Shown here: piece by piece, positions 8,727-18,681 of the stretch
Position numbering within the stretch: the first letter of the stretch is position 1
How the letters are laid out: each line of letters opens with the position of its first letter
Assembly (NCBI GenBank): GCA_964540965.1
Contig: CAZIOT010000002.1
Location: forward strand, 124,001 to 188,000
Direction: 5' to 3'
From: JADYZU01 sp964540965
Lineage (GTDB): Bacteria; Pseudomonadota; Alphaproteobacteria; Rhodobacterales; Rhodobacteraceae
DNA: 64,000 nucleotides
Notes under the pieces: model-generated
The model's database searches: none
Seen by the model: only the letters and a program-made list of their open reading frames with translations
What the model was told of the DNA's origin: nothing
Position numbers and translations under genes: made by a program

Positions 8727-10718
8727 TCAGTCCTCGAGGTTCAGCCAGGCCACCTCGTCAGGCGTCAGCCGCACCGCTGCCGCCGCGAGGGTCGAGGCGA
8801 TTTCGCCGGGGCTGCGGGTGCCGACCAGCGCGAAGGACGGAAAGGGCTGCGCCAGAACCCAGGCCGCGGCGATATTCAGCGCCGACACCCCGCGTTCGGC
8901 CCCCAGCCTTTCGGCGCGGGCCCGCCGTTCGGCGTTGTCCGCGCTGCCAAAGCATTCCTCGGGCCCGTCATCGCCGGCAAGCCGCAGGCGCAGGGGTTCG
9001 GGCAGGAAATAGCCGCGCGCCGTGCTGGACCATGACATATGCGCGACGCCGTTGTCGCGCAGCCAGCGCAGGGTTTCGGCATTGTTCGACGACACGCAGC
9101 CGGGCCAGACCGGGCGTTGCATCACCGCCAGCGACAGATTGTTGTTAAGGATGCGTGGCGGTTCCAGCCCATGAGAAAGGGCATAGCCCACCGCCTTGTC
9201 GAACCTGCCGGGCGTCCAGTTCGACCCGCCCCAGATGCCGATGCGGCCGGCCTCGATCTCGCGGTTCACCGCTTCGACGAATTCGCCGACCGGGACTGCG
9301 GGGTTGTCGCGGTGCATGACATAGATCTGCGCCTTGCCGATCCCCAGCCGGTCAAGCGACTGTGCCAGCTGCACCGCGATGACATCGGGCAGGCAATAGG
9401 GCGAATGCGCGCCCTTGACCGTCACCGTCACCTGATCGGCGATACCCCGGTCGCGCATCCAGGCGCCCAGCACCTGTTCGTGCAGGCCGCCGGCATAGTG
9501 AAAGGCGGTGTCAAAGGTATTGCCCCCGGCCTCGATCCAGGCGTCAAAGGTGATCGCGCCCTCGGCCAGGGTATCGCGGTTGTCGCAGCCAAGGATGTAT
9601 TGCGACAGATCGCGGTCCAGCCCCGGTATGCGGGCCATGGGCATCTCGGGCCCCTGCGGCATGGTCCCGATCAGGCGCGGCGGCACTGCGGTTTCGCGGA
9701 AGGTGGCATAGCCAAGGTCGCGCCGCCACAGATCGAGCACGGTGTTGTTGCCGATGGAATCGGCGGGGGACAGCGCCGGAAAGGGTGCCGCGGTCTTGCC
9801 GGCGGCGATGGCGGCGCTGATCGCCTCGGCCTCATAGGCGAAAAGCATCCGGTCGTCGCCCAGTGTTTCCAGGCGGCTGCCGGCGGCGGTGGTGACATGG
9901 ATCGCCGTGGTCGACGGGCCGGCGTTGCGCCCCGGGATCCACGGATCGTCGATGCGGATTTCGCCCAGGGTGCCGGTTATGACGGCGGCATTGTCCATCC
10001 GCCGGGCGATGGCGCAACCGACCTCGGCCGTGATGCCCGAGGCGAAGGTCATCAGCGCATAGGCCACGGTATCGACGCCCTCGGGCGACAGCAGACCGTT
10101 GCCGCGCAGGGTGACCGGATCGGCAAAGGGCCGGCCCTCGGCCACGCCGGCGATCAGCCGTACGAGACTGACCGGATAGCCGCCGACATCGAGGATCCCG
10201 CCACCACCCAAGGCCGGATCGTACAGCCGCGATTTTGGGTCATGTTCGGCGGCAAAGCCGAAATGACTGCGAATGTGGGCGATTTTCCCGATCTCACCGC
10301 CTTCTACTATTTCGACTATGCGTGTGATCTGGGGATGCAGCCGATACATGAATGCTTCGGCCCAGAGGCGGTTTTCCTGCGTGGCGACTGCGGCGACGGC
10401 GGTGACCTCGGCCGCGTTCATGCCACCCGGCTTTTCGCACAGCACATGCTTGCCGGCCCGCAGGGCAGCGATGGACAGTTGCGCATGGGCTGGATGCGGC
10501 GTGGAGATATAGACGGCATCGACCCCGGGATCGGCAAACAGGGCCGCGGCATCGGCGTGGCGGGTCGTGATGGCGTTCCGGTCGGCAAAGGCGTCGCGCC
10601 GCGCGGCATCGCGCCCGGTGACGGCGACCAGTCGCCCCGATGTGGCCTGCGCCATGCCATCGGCGAAATTCTGCGCGATGGACCCCGGTCCGACGATTCC
10701 CCAGCGAACACTTGCCAT
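8727..10718 (-). CDS. Fusion of Gfo/Idh/MocA oxidoreductase and aldo/keto reductase
   Basis: 663-residue two-enzyme fusion. Residues about 1-335 are a Gfo/Idh/MocA dehydrogenase: Rossmann motif GPGSIAQNF, the typical CEKP motif (VLCEKPGGMNA), and a C-terminal alpha/beta domain with GGGGILDVGGY. Residues about 345-663 are an aldo/keto reductase with the catalytic tetrad visible in FDTAFHYAG (Asp, Tyr), TVKGAHS (Lys) and YVMHRDNP (His), and a C-terminal nucleotide-binding motif (VGTRSPGEI). Both halves use NAD(P)(H) and act on sugars or polyols. A coupled oxidation-reduction of one sugar is possible but inferred. The gene is monocistronic, leftward, and divergent from ohr. Confidence 0.88.
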   Translation of the reverse strand: MASVRWGIVGPGSIAQNFADGMAQATSGRLVAVTGRDAARRDAFADRNAITTRHADAAALFADPGVDAVYISTPHPAHAQLSIAALRAGKHVLCEKPGGMNAAEVTAVAAVATQENRLWAEAFMYRLHPQITRIVEIVEGGEIGKIAHIRSHFGFAAEHDPKSRLYDPALGGGGILDVGGYPVSLVRLIAGVAEGRPFADPVTLRGNGLLSPEGVDTVAYALMTFASGITAEVGCAIARRMDNAAVITGTLGEIRIDDPWIPGRNAGPSTTAIHVTTAAGSRLETLGDDRMLFAYEAEAISAAIAAGKTAAPFPALSPADSIGNNTVLDLWRRDLGYATFRETAVPPRLIGTMPQGPEMPMARIPGLDRDLSQYILGCDNRDTLAEGAITFDAWIEAGGNTFDTAFHYAGGLHEQVLGAWMRDRGIADQVTVTVKGAHSPYCLPDVIAVQLAQSLDRLGIGKAQIYVMHRDNPAVPVGEFVEAVNREIEAGRIGIWGGSNWTPGRFDKAVGYALSHGLEPPRILNNNLSLAVMQRPVWPGCVSSNNAETLRWLRDNGVAHMSWSSTARGYFLPEPLRLRLAGDDGPEECFGSADNAERRARAERLGAERGVSALNIAAAWVLAQPFPSFALVGTRSPGEIASTLAAAAVRLTPDEVAWLNLED

Positions 10719-10843
10719 GCGACCCTCCCTGTTGCCGGCAAAGTCCTAGGCCGAGGCGAGTGTTAGCGCAACCGTGGGCATTCCTGAGTTGGCGTGCCCG
10801 CGCTATGGTCACCGGACCCTTCCCTTCCCAAAGGAGTCGCAGA

Positions 10844-11281
10844 ATGGCCACCACCGTTGTCACCCCCGCCTACAGCACCGAGGCCACCGCCACCGGCGGC
10901 GGCCGTAACGGGCTGACAAGCCTGCACGATGGCAAGCTGACCATGACCATGGCCAGCCCGACCGAACTGGGCGGATCGGGCAAGGGCCACAACCCCGAGG
11001 AACTGTTCGCGCTGGGCTATTCCGCCTGCTATCTGGGCGCGATGCGCTTTGCCGCGCAGTCGGAAAAGCTGGGCACCGTGCCGGATGCGGCAAGCGTGAC
11101 GGCCAAGGTCGGCATCGGCCCGCGGCCCGAAGGCGGTTTTGGCATCCGCGTCACGCTGACCGTGAAACTTCCCGGTCTTGACCGCTCTACCGCCGAAAAG
11201 ATCGTCGAACGCGGCCATTTCATCTGCCCCTATTCCAACGCGACCCGCGGCAATATCGAGGTCGAGACCGTGCTGGAGTGA
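10844..11281 (+). CDS. ohr: Organic hydroperoxide resistance protein
   Basis: 145-residue OsmC/Ohr-family thiol peroxidase that reduces organic and fatty-acid hydroperoxides in the cytoplasm, using lipoylated or thiol reductants. The two reactive cysteines are in GYSACYLGAM and HFICPYSNATRGN, the latter being the hallmark of Ohr rather than OsmC. The ATG at 10844 has AAGGAG 8 bases upstream; the longer open frame upstream lacks support. No OhrR-type regulator gene is adjacent. A stem-loop follows the gene. Confidence 0.95.
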   Translation: MATTVVTPAYSTEATATGGGRNGLTSLHDGKLTMTMASPTELGGSGKGHNPEELFALGYSACYLGAMRFAAQSEKLGTVPDAASVTAKVGIGPRPEGGFGIRVTLTVKLPGLDRSTAEKIVERGHFICPYSNATRGNIEVETVLE

Positions 11282-11305
11282 CGGGCGGCCGACCGTAAGG
11301 CGGCC

Positions 11306-11335
11306 GGGCCATGTCGCCCCGCGGCGATGTGGCCC
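11306..11335 (+). terminator. Stem-loop after ohr
   Basis: Inverted repeat GGGCCATGTCGCC / GGCGATGTGGCCC with two mismatches and a 4-base loop, 25 bases after the ohr stop. No T-run follows; termination is inferred from position. Confidence 0.4.
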
Positions 11336-11411
11336 GACTCGCCCTCTCGATTCGTGGGGGCGGTGCCTTCCCTTGCGAAAATATTTACGAAGACGATTTT
11401 AATTATCAGGT

Positions 11412-11440
11412 TTGACAGCCGACCCCGGCCTTCCTAGCCT
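11412..11440 (+). promoter_or_regulatory. Probable promoter of the ROK operon
   Basis: TTGACA (11412-11417), 17-bp spacer, TAGCCT (11435-11440), about 18 bases before the start codon of the ROK regulator. Just upstream is an unusually AT-rich block (11378-11405) with AAAAT and ATTTT arms in inverted order. ROK repressors of the Mlc/NagC type bind AT-rich dyads, so this block may be an autoregulatory operator (inference). Confidence 0.55.
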
Positions 11441-11458
11441 GCGACAAGGGAGAGTCCG

Positions 11459-12600
11459 ATGGAATTGCGCGGCACCAATCAGGAGCTTACGCGGCCCTTC
11501 AACCGCAGGATCGTGCTTGAGTATATCCGCTCGCGCGGGCTTGTCGCCCGGTCCGAGATTGCGGCCGGTGTCGGGCTGACGGTGCAGACGGTGTCCCTTA
11601 TCGTGCGCGAGCTTGAGGAACTGGGCTTTATCGAGCCGCTGCGCGACAAGCAGCGCGGGCGCGGGGCACCGCGGCACAGCCTGCGCGTCAATCCGGAGGG
11701 CGGCTTTGCCATCGGCATCGACCTGTCGCCGCTTGGCATCAGCGCCGCGCTGATGGACCTGTCCGGGCGAATCGTCGGCGCCAGAGACCGCAGCGGCGCC
11801 CATCTGGGGCCAGAGGCGGGGTTGCGGCTGATTGCCGATCTGATTGCCGACATGCGGGCACTGCGCGCCGACGGCCGCATCCTGGGAATCGGCCTGTCCA
11901 TTCCCGGCCCGGTCGATGTGGCGTCGATGAGCTTTGTCGGGCCGACCACGCTTGAAGGCTGGGGTGGCATCCCCCTGCGCGAACGGGTGGCCGATGTTTC
12001 GGGCCTGCCCACCTTTGTCGGTATCGACACCGGCGCCGCGGCGCTGGGCGAGCGGCTGTATGGCGTGGCCCGCGAGCTTTCCGATTTCTACTACCTGCAT
12101 ATGGGGATGGGCCTGGGCGGCACCATGGTCCATGCCGGCGTGCCCCTGCGCGGTGCTTGGGGCAATGCGGGCGAGATCGGGCATATCCAGGTGGTGACGG
12201 GTGGCCTGCCCTGTTCCTGCGGCAACCGCGGTTGCCTTGAACGCTATGTCTCGCTCGTCGGCTTCAATGAAAGGCCCGAAGGTCAGACGCAGGAGGACTG
12301 GATCACCGCGGTGTCGCCGATATTCCATTGCGCCATCACCGTGATCGAAAACCTGTTCGACCCCGAAACCATCGTTCTGGGCGGCATCGCCCCGGCCGGG
12401 CTGATCGACGCGCTTGTGGCGGACACCGCCGAACTGCCGCCTTCGATCGCGGCGCGTCCGGGCCGCGTGCTGCCGCGGGTCATCGCCGCCACCGATCCGC
12501 AATCGGTGTTGCGCGGTGCCGCGGCGCTGGCGGTGTCCGGCGTGCTGTCGCCGAAATCCGCGCCGCAGCCCGGCGATCCCTTTTCCAACGGACTGGCCGC

Positions 12601-12604
<4 letters not shown>
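11459..12604 (+). CDS. ROK-family transcriptional regulator
   Basis: 381-residue regulator. The N-terminal winged helix-turn-helix (about residues 12-70, RSEIAAGVGLTVQTVSLIVREL) is followed by a ROK sugar-kinase-like domain with the zinc-binding signature CSCGNRGCLERY. Proteins of this architecture (NagC, Mlc, XylR type) repress sugar operons and are released by a sugar or sugar phosphate. It is the first gene of an operon with a ribose-type ABC transporter and three catabolic genes, overlapping the ATPase gene by 4 bases (ATGA). GGGAG precedes the ATG. Confidence 0.93.
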
Positions 12605-13383
<779 letters not shown>

Positions 13384-13408
13384 AACCGGCTCAACAGGAG
13401 GGAACGAC

Positions 13409-14452
13409 ATGAAAAGACTGATCAGGATCGGCGCGCTTGCCATGGCCAGCGCAGTCGCCATCGCCTCGGCCGCGATGGCGCAGGACAGCAAGGGGACGGT
13501 CTATTACATGGTCCCGACCCTGCTGGACGAATTCCAGACCGGCTCGGTTTCGGCGCTCGAGATGTTCCTGGGCCAGGTCGGCTATGACATGGAAACGCTG
13601 AACGCCGACAACAAGGCGGACCTGCAGCAGACCCAGATGAACGACGTCATCGCGCTTGACCCCGCGGCGATCATCCTTGCCGCGGTGGATTTCAACGCCC
13701 TGGCGCCGTCTGTCGATGCTGCCCGCGCCGCCGGGATCCCGGTCATCGAATTCGACCGGCAGATTTCGTCGACCCTGTCGGATTTCACCTCGGTCGCCGG
13801 CACGATCGAGATCGGCCAGGTCGCCGCGGCCGAGGTGCAGCGCCTGCTTACCGAACGCAACGGAGCGGTTTCGGGCACCGTGCTGCAGATCCTTGGCGAC
13901 CCCGGCGACCCCTATACGCTCGACATCCAGAAGGGGTTCGAGGAGGTGATGGCCGCCTTCCCCGAGGTGACCATCGTCACCCATCCGGCGATGCTGTGGG
14001 AGGCGTCGAATGCCGGCACCATCGTGTCCGACCAGCTTCTGGTGAACCCCGACATCGACATCATCTTCAGCCATGCCGCGCACCTGTCGGTGGCGGTGGT
14101 CGCCGCGCTGGAATCGGCGGGCAAGGCGCCGGGCGACATCTATGTCATGTCCTCGAACGGCGCGCCGGTCGGGCTTGACCTGATCCGGCAGGGCTGGATG
14201 CAGGTCGAGGTCGAACAGCCGCTGTATGCGCAGGCGGCCGCGGTGGCGATGTTCATGGACAAGATCGTCGCGGGCGAGGAACTGGTGCCGGGCGAATATG
14301 ACGTGATCGGCCTGCCCTCGGTCGTGTCGGTCGAGGCATGGGGGCCGACGATCAAGATCCCCGGCGCCGCGATCACGGCGGAAAACGTCGACAACCCGGC
14401 GTTCTGGGGCAATCTGCAACCCCCCGCCGACCCGATCGCTTCGGTCGAGTAA
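13409..14452 (+). CDS. Ribose-type periplasmic sugar-binding protein
   Basis: 347-residue substrate-binding protein of the RbsB/peripla_BP_4 type. A Sec signal peptide is clear (MKRLIRIGALAMASAVAIASAAMAQ, cleavage after AMA near residue 25). The mature part shows the type I fold (VYYMVPTLLDEFQTG, then DPAAIILAAVD and GIPVIEFDRQIS). It delivers the ligand to the adjacent permease. GGAGGG lies about 8 bases before the ATG. A strong GAAA-capped hairpin follows the gene, which often keeps binding-protein mRNA more abundant than downstream genes. The ligand is unknown. Confidence 0.93.
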   Translation: MKRLIRIGALAMASAVAIASAAMAQDSKGTVYYMVPTLLDEFQTGSVSALEMFLGQVGYDMETLNADNKADLQQTQMNDVIALDPAAIILAAVDFNALAPSVDAARAAGIPVIEFDRQISSTLSDFTSVAGTIEIGQVAAAEVQRLLTERNGAVSGTVLQILGDPGDPYTLDIQKGFEEVMAAFPEVTIVTHPAMLWEASNAGTIVSDQLLVNPDIDIIFSHAAHLSVAVVAALESAGKAPGDIYVMSSNGAPVGLDLIRQGWMQVEVEQPLYAQAAAVAMFMDKIVAGEELVPGEYDVIGLPSVVSVEAWGPTIKIPGAAITAENVDNPAFWGNLQPPADPIASVE

Positions 14453-14459
14453 AGCCCTT

Positions 14460-14485
14460 GCCCCCTGCCGGAAACGGCGGGGGGC
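14460..14485 (+). terminator. Intercistronic stem-loop with GAAA loop
   Basis: Stem GCCCCCTGCCG / CGGCGGGGGGC (one mismatch) closed by the stable tetraloop GAAA, between the binding-protein and permease genes. It probably acts as an mRNA-stabilising or partial-termination element rather than a full terminator, as the next operon gene starts 28 bases later. Confidence 0.55.
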
Positions 14486-14512
14486 ATCCCCAGCCCAAGC
14501 CGAAGGTCCGCA

Positions 14513-15508
14513 ATGTCGCCCGGTCAACGCCGCACGATGGAATTCGTGCTTGATAACCTTGTCTGGTTCCTGCTTCTCGCGGTGCTGGCGATCTTTTCGG
14601 CGCTGATCCCGAATTACGCGCAGCCCGGCATCTATGCCAATATCGTCGAGCAATCGACGGTGCTGGGGGTCATGTCCATCGGGCTGGCCATCGTCATCAT
14701 TGCCGGGCACATGGACCTGTCGGTCGAATCGGTGGCGGCGCTGTCAGCGATGGCGACGGGCATCCTGTTTTCCACCTCGGGCATCGGCATCGGCTGGGTG
14801 CTGACCCCCGGCTGGCTGGTGGTGCCGGTGTCGCTGGTCATCGGCATGACAATCGGCGGCACCATCGGCCTGATCAACGGGCTTCTGGTGGTCAAGGTCA
14901 GGATGAACGCCTTCATCGTCACGCTGGCCAGTTTCATCTGGGTGCGCGGCCTTGTCGTCGCGGTATCGGGCGGACGTTCGGCGCAGAACCTCGCCGACGA
15001 ACTGCGCTGGTTCGCGATCCAGCGCGTGCTTGGCGTGCCGGTCAGCGCCTATATCGCCATCCTGTGCTTTGTCGCCTTTTCGGTGATGATGGCCAAGACC
15101 CGCTTTGGCCGCCACCTGACCATGATCGGCGGCAACGAGATCGCGGCCTTTCGCGCCGGCATCAAGGTGCAAAAGCTGCTCATCATCGCCTTCGCCCTGT
15201 CGGGGGCCGTCGCGGCGCTGGCGGGCTGGCTGCTGGCGATCCGCACCTCCGGGGCGACGGCAAATCTGGGCACCGGCATGCTGTTCAACGCCTTTGCCGC
15301 GGTGGTGATCGGCGGTGTCAGCCTCAAGGGCGGCATCGGCATCCTGCCCGGCGTCTATGCCGGGGTGCTGCTCTTGTCGTCGATCAATACCGCGATCACG
15401 CTGATGCATCTGCCACCCGAGTATACCCAGGTCATCCACGGCCTTCTGGTGCTGGCGGCGGTGCTTCTCGACACGCTCAAGCAATACATCCGCAAGAGGC
15501 TGGCATGA
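14513..15508 (+). CDS. Ribose-type ABC transporter permease
   Basis: 331-residue inner-membrane permease of the RbsC/FrcC family (BPD_transp_2), with about ten hydrophobic helices. Landmarks are IGLAIVIIAGHMDLSVES in the N-terminal half and the AFRAGIKVQKLLIIAFALSG region that contacts the ATPase. A homodimer would pair with the single-domain ATPase. The annotated start is ATG 14513, with an internal ATG at 14537 as alternative. The stop overlaps the SDR start (ATGA). Confidence 0.94.
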   Translation: MSPGQRRTMEFVLDNLVWFLLLAVLAIFSALIPNYAQPGIYANIVEQSTVLGVMSIGLAIVIIAGHMDLSVESVAALSAMATGILFSTSGIGIGWVLTPGWLVVPVSLVIGMTIGGTIGLINGLLVVKVRMNAFIVTLASFIWVRGLVVAVSGGRSAQNLADELRWFAIQRVLGVPVSAYIAILCFVAFSVMMAKTRFGRHLTMIGGNEIAAFRAGIKVQKLLIIAFALSGAVAALAGWLLAIRTSGATANLGTGMLFNAFAAVVIGGVSLKGGIGILPGVYAGVLLLSSINTAITLMHLPPEYTQVIHGLLVLAAVLLDTLKQYIRKRLA

Positions 15509-16275
15509 GGCTGCAAGGCAAGGTCGCCATCGTCATCGGTGCCGCCGGCGGCATCGGTCAGGCGGTGGCCGAACGGTTCGCCGCCGAGGGCGCGCGCGTC
15601 GTCATCGGCGACGGCAAGCGGGCCGAGGGGCAGGCGGTGGCCGCTGCCATCGGCGGGCTTTTCCGGGAAACCGACGTTGCCGACTTTGCGCAGGTGCAGG
15701 CGCTGGCCGACCTGGCGGTGGCGGAATACGGCCGGCTTGACATCATGGTGCAGAACGCCGGCATCTATCCCTGGCAGCTGATCGAGGATACCTCGCCCGC
15801 GGATTGGGACCGTGTGCTGGGCGTCAACCTCAAGGGCTGTTTCAATGCCGCCCGCGCCGCGCTGCCGGCGATGAAGGCGCAGGGCGGCGGTCGCATCCTG
15901 TTCACCTCGTCGATCACCGGGCCGCGGGTGACGGGGCCGGGGCATGGGCATTACTCGGCATCGAAGGCCGGCATCAACGGCCTGATCCGCGCCGCCGCGC
16001 TGGAGTTTTCCGCGCATGGCATCACCGTCAACGGGGTCGAGCCGGGCAATATCCTGACCGATGCCATCCGTCTGCACCGCGGCGCCGATTATATCGCCGA
16101 TATGGAGGCGTCGATCCCGCTGGGCCGGCTTGGCAGCACCGCCGACGTGGCGAATGCCTTTCTGTTCCTTGCCTCTGACGAGGCCGCCTATATCACCGGC
16201 ACGACCATTGTGGTCGACGGCGGGCAGATCCTGCCCGAGGGCAATGATTTCCGCATTCAGGTAAGCGGTCACTGA
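15505..16275 (+). CDS. Short-chain dehydrogenase/reductase
   Basis: 256-residue classical SDR: cofactor motif GAAGGIGQAV, an acidic residue after beta-2 (VIGDGK) suggesting NAD preference, NAG, and catalytic Ser and YSASK. C-terminal VVDGGQ is typical. It probably oxidises a secondary alcohol of the imported compound. It overlaps the permease gene by 4 bases, and the FAD enzyme follows after one base, so it belongs to the ROK-controlled operon. Substrate unknown. Confidence 0.93.
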   Translation: MRLQGKVAIVIGAAGGIGQAVAERFAAEGARVVIGDGKRAEGQAVAAAIGGLFRETDVADFAQVQALADLAVAEYGRLDIMVQNAGIYPWQLIEDTSPADWDRVLGVNLKGCFNAARAALPAMKAQGGGRILFTSSITGPRVTGPGHGHYSASKAGINGLIRAAALEFSAHGITVNGVEPGNILTDAIRLHRGADYIADMEASIPLGRLGSTADVANAFLFLASDEAAYITGTTIVVDGGQILPEGNDFRIQVSGH

Positions 16276-16276
16276 G

Positions 16277-17512
16277 ATGCAGGCAGATGTGGCGGTCCTT
16301 GGGGCCGGGATTGTCGGGGTCAGCGTCGCGCTGCACCTTGTCAAGCGCGGCCGATCGGTGGTGCTGGTCGACCGCGGGCCGGCCGGGGCGGGCACATCCT
16401 TTGGCAATGCCGGGCTGATCCAGCGCGAGGGCGTGGCGCCTTACGGGTTCCCCCGTTCGCTGACCCGGCTCATGCGCTATTCGCTGAACCGCAGCACCGA
16501 CATGCGCTTCAACTGGGGCGCGCTGCCGGGGCTGGCGCCGGCGCTTATGCGCTACTGGTGGGCTTCGCGTCAGTCCTCCTATGCCGGGATCGTCGCCGAC
16601 TACAGCCAGTTCATCGCCCATTCGGTCAGCGAACACGCGCCGCTGATCGCCGAGGCCGGGGCGGACGGGCTGATCGGCAAGGCCGGCTGGACCGAGGTCT
16701 ATCGCAGCGAGGCAAGCCTTGCCGCCGCCGTCGCCGGGGCCGAGGGGCACCGGCGCTATGGGCTGGATTTCCGCAGGCTCGACCCCGACGCGCTGGCTGT
16801 GGCGGAACCCGCCCTTGCCCGCCGTTTCGCGGGCGGCATCCACTGGACGCAACCGTGGAGCGTCAATGACCCCTTCGCGCTGACCCAGGCCTATCTGCGG
16901 CTGTTCGAACGGCTGGGAGGCCGCTTTGTCACCGGCGATGGCGCCACCTTGCGGTCCGAAAGCGCGGGGTGGAGCGTGCAGACCGACGCCGGCCAGGTCG
17001 TGACCCGGCAGGCGGTGATCGCCATGGGCGCGCAATCGGCCGAGGTGATGCGCCGGCTGGGGCGCAAGCTGCCCCTGTTCGCCAAGCGCGGCTATCATGT
17101 TCATTACGCCCCGCGCGGCAATGCCAGCCTGTCGATGCCGGTCTATGACGAGGCCGGATATGTCATTGCGCCGATGGCCGCCGGCCTGCGCCTGACCACC
17201 GGGGCCGAATTCACGCGGCCAGACGCGCCGCCGAATCCGGTGCAGGTCGAGGCCTGCGAAACCCTTGCCCGCGATGCCTTTCCGCTGGGCGACAGGCTGC
17301 CCGGCCCGGCGTGGATGGGGTCGCGGCCCTGCACGCCGGACATGAAGCCGATCATCGGCCCGGCGCACCGCCCCGGACTGTGGCTCGCGACCGGCCATGC
17401 CCACCATGGCCTGACGCTTGGCCCCGCGACCGGGCGGCTGCTGGCCGAAATGATGACCGGCGAAACCCCGTATCTCGACCCCGCCCCCTACCGGATGGAG
17501 CGGTTCCGGTGA
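16277..17512 (+). CDS. DadA-like FAD-dependent amine/D-amino-acid oxidoreductase
   Basis: 411-residue DAO-family flavoenzyme. The N-terminal dinucleotide fold (LGAGIVGVSVALHL) is followed by GTSFGNAGLI, typical of the DadA branch, and C-terminal GHAHHGLTLGPATGRLLAEM closes the FAD site. Such enzymes oxidise D-amino acids, N-alkyl amino acids or other secondary amines. In this sugar-transport operon an amino-sugar-derived or sugar-conjugated amine is plausible (inference). No signal peptide, so it is cytoplasmic and probably membrane-peripheral. It overlaps the next gene by 4 bases (GTGA). Confidence 0.9.
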   Translation: MQADVAVLGAGIVGVSVALHLVKRGRSVVLVDRGPAGAGTSFGNAGLIQREGVAPYGFPRSLTRLMRYSLNRSTDMRFNWGALPGLAPALMRYWWASRQSSYAGIVADYSQFIAHSVSEHAPLIAEAGADGLIGKAGWTEVYRSEASLAAAVAGAEGHRRYGLDFRRLDPDALAVAEPALARRFAGGIHWTQPWSVNDPFALTQAYLRLFERLGGRFVTGDGATLRSESAGWSVQTDAGQVVTRQAVIAMGAQSAEVMRRLGRKLPLFAKRGYHVHYAPRGNASLSMPVYDEAGYVIAPMAAGLRLTTGAEFTRPDAPPNPVQVEACETLARDAFPLGDRLPGPAWMGSRPCTPDMKPIIGPAHRPGLWLATGHAHHGLTLGPATGRLLAEMMTGETPYLDPAPYRMERFR

Positions 17513-18681
17513 CCGGCATCCACGCCCGTCTGGGGTTGCGCCGGGTCATCAACGCCTCGGGCACGATGACCGATCTTGGCGCCTCGATCGTCGCCCCCGC
17601 CGCGCGCGAGGCCATGGCGCAGGCCCTGCCCGAGTTTTTCGAGATGGAGGCGCTGTTTCGCGCCGCCAGCCGGGCCATCGCGCAGGCGACCGGGGCCGAG
17701 GCGGGGCTTGTCACCTCCTCCTCGGCCTCGGGCATCACGCTGGCCGTGGCGGCGGCAATGGCGGGCGACGATCTGGCCGCCATCGAAAGACTGCCCGACA
17801 CGACAGGTCTGCGCGACGAGGTGGTCCTGCTGGCCGGCCATGCCATCAACTTTGGCGCGCCGGTGACGCAGATGATCTGGCTGGCCGGGGCGCGGCCGAT
17901 GATTGCCGGACAGGCCACGTCCTCGGCGCCATGGCAGGTTGCCGGCGCGATCAGCGACCGCACCGCGGCGCTGCTTTATGTCGTGTCGCACCATTGCGCG
18001 CGGACAGAACAGGTGCCGCTGGCCGATTTCGCCGCGCTGGGCCATGCCGCCGGCCTGCCGGTGATCGTCGATGCGGCGTCGGAATACGACCTGCGCGGCT
18101 TTCATGCCCATGCCGATCTGGTCATCCATTCCGGGCACAAGTTCCTGTCCGGTCCCACCTCGGGCGTGATCTCGGGCCGGCGCGACCTGATCCGCGCCGC
18201 CTTCCTGCAGAACCGCGGCATCGGCCGGGCGATGAAGGTCGGGAAAGAGGGGATCGTCGGCGTCCTTGCTGCGCTTGAGGCTTGGGCTGCCCGCGATGCC
18301 GCCGCGATCCGCGCGCGTGAGGGCGCGGCGCTGCTGTTGTGGCAGAGCGTCGCCGCTGCCGCCGGCGTTCCCGCCCGCATCACCGCCGACCCGACCGGCA
18401 ACCCGCTCGACCGGCTCGAATTGCGTCTGGACCCTGACGCCCACGGCATCACCGCCTGGGATCTGGCTGCCGCGTTGATGCAGGGCGATATCCCCGTCGC
18501 CACCCGCGACATGGAGGTCGAACACGGCCTGTTGCAGCTTGACCCCTGCAACCTGCATGACGGCGAGGCCGAGATCGTCGCCCGCCGTCTGGCCGAAGAA
18601 CTGGCACGCGCGCAGCGGGAACCGCGGATCAGCGACCTTGCCGCGCTGCGACGGGCCGCAGCGCGGCTGGCCGATTTCTAG
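17509..18681 (+). CDS. SelA/DgaE-like PLP-dependent lyase
   Basis: 390-residue fold type I PLP enzyme related to selenocysteine synthase SelA and D-glucosaminate-6-phosphate ammonia-lyase DgaE. Visible are RRVINASGTMTDLG at the N-terminus and the PLP-lysine motif HSGHKFLSGPTSG (lysine near residue 215). It starts with GTG inside the stop of the upstream gene. A deaminating or dehydrating step on an amino-sugar acid fits the operon, but the substrate is unproven. Its stop TAG overlaps the TAG of the convergent beta-galactosidase gene through a shared CTAG. Confidence 0.85.
   Translation: MTGIHARLGLRRVINASGTMTDLGASIVAPAAREAMAQALPEFFEMEALFRAASRAIAQATGAEAGLVTSSSASGITLAVAAAMAGDDLAAIERLPDTTGLRDEVVLLAGHAINFGAPVTQMIWLAGARPMIAGQATSSAPWQVAGAISDRTAALLYVVSHHCARTEQVPLADFAALGHAAGLPVIVDAASEYDLRGFHAHADLVIHSGHKFLSGPTSGVISGRRDLIRAAFLQNRGIGRAMKVGKEGIVGVLAALEAWAARDAAAIRAREGAALLLWQSVAAAAGVPARITADPTGNPLDRLELRLDPDAHGITAWDLAAALMQGDIPVATRDMEVEHGLLQLDPCNLHDGEAEIVARRLAEELARAQREPRISDLAALRRAAARLADF

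Noticed and set aside
9039..10766. 575-codon plus-strand frame over the fusion oxidoreductase
   Set aside because: Antisense shadow; both enzyme halves with catalytic motifs are on the minus strand.
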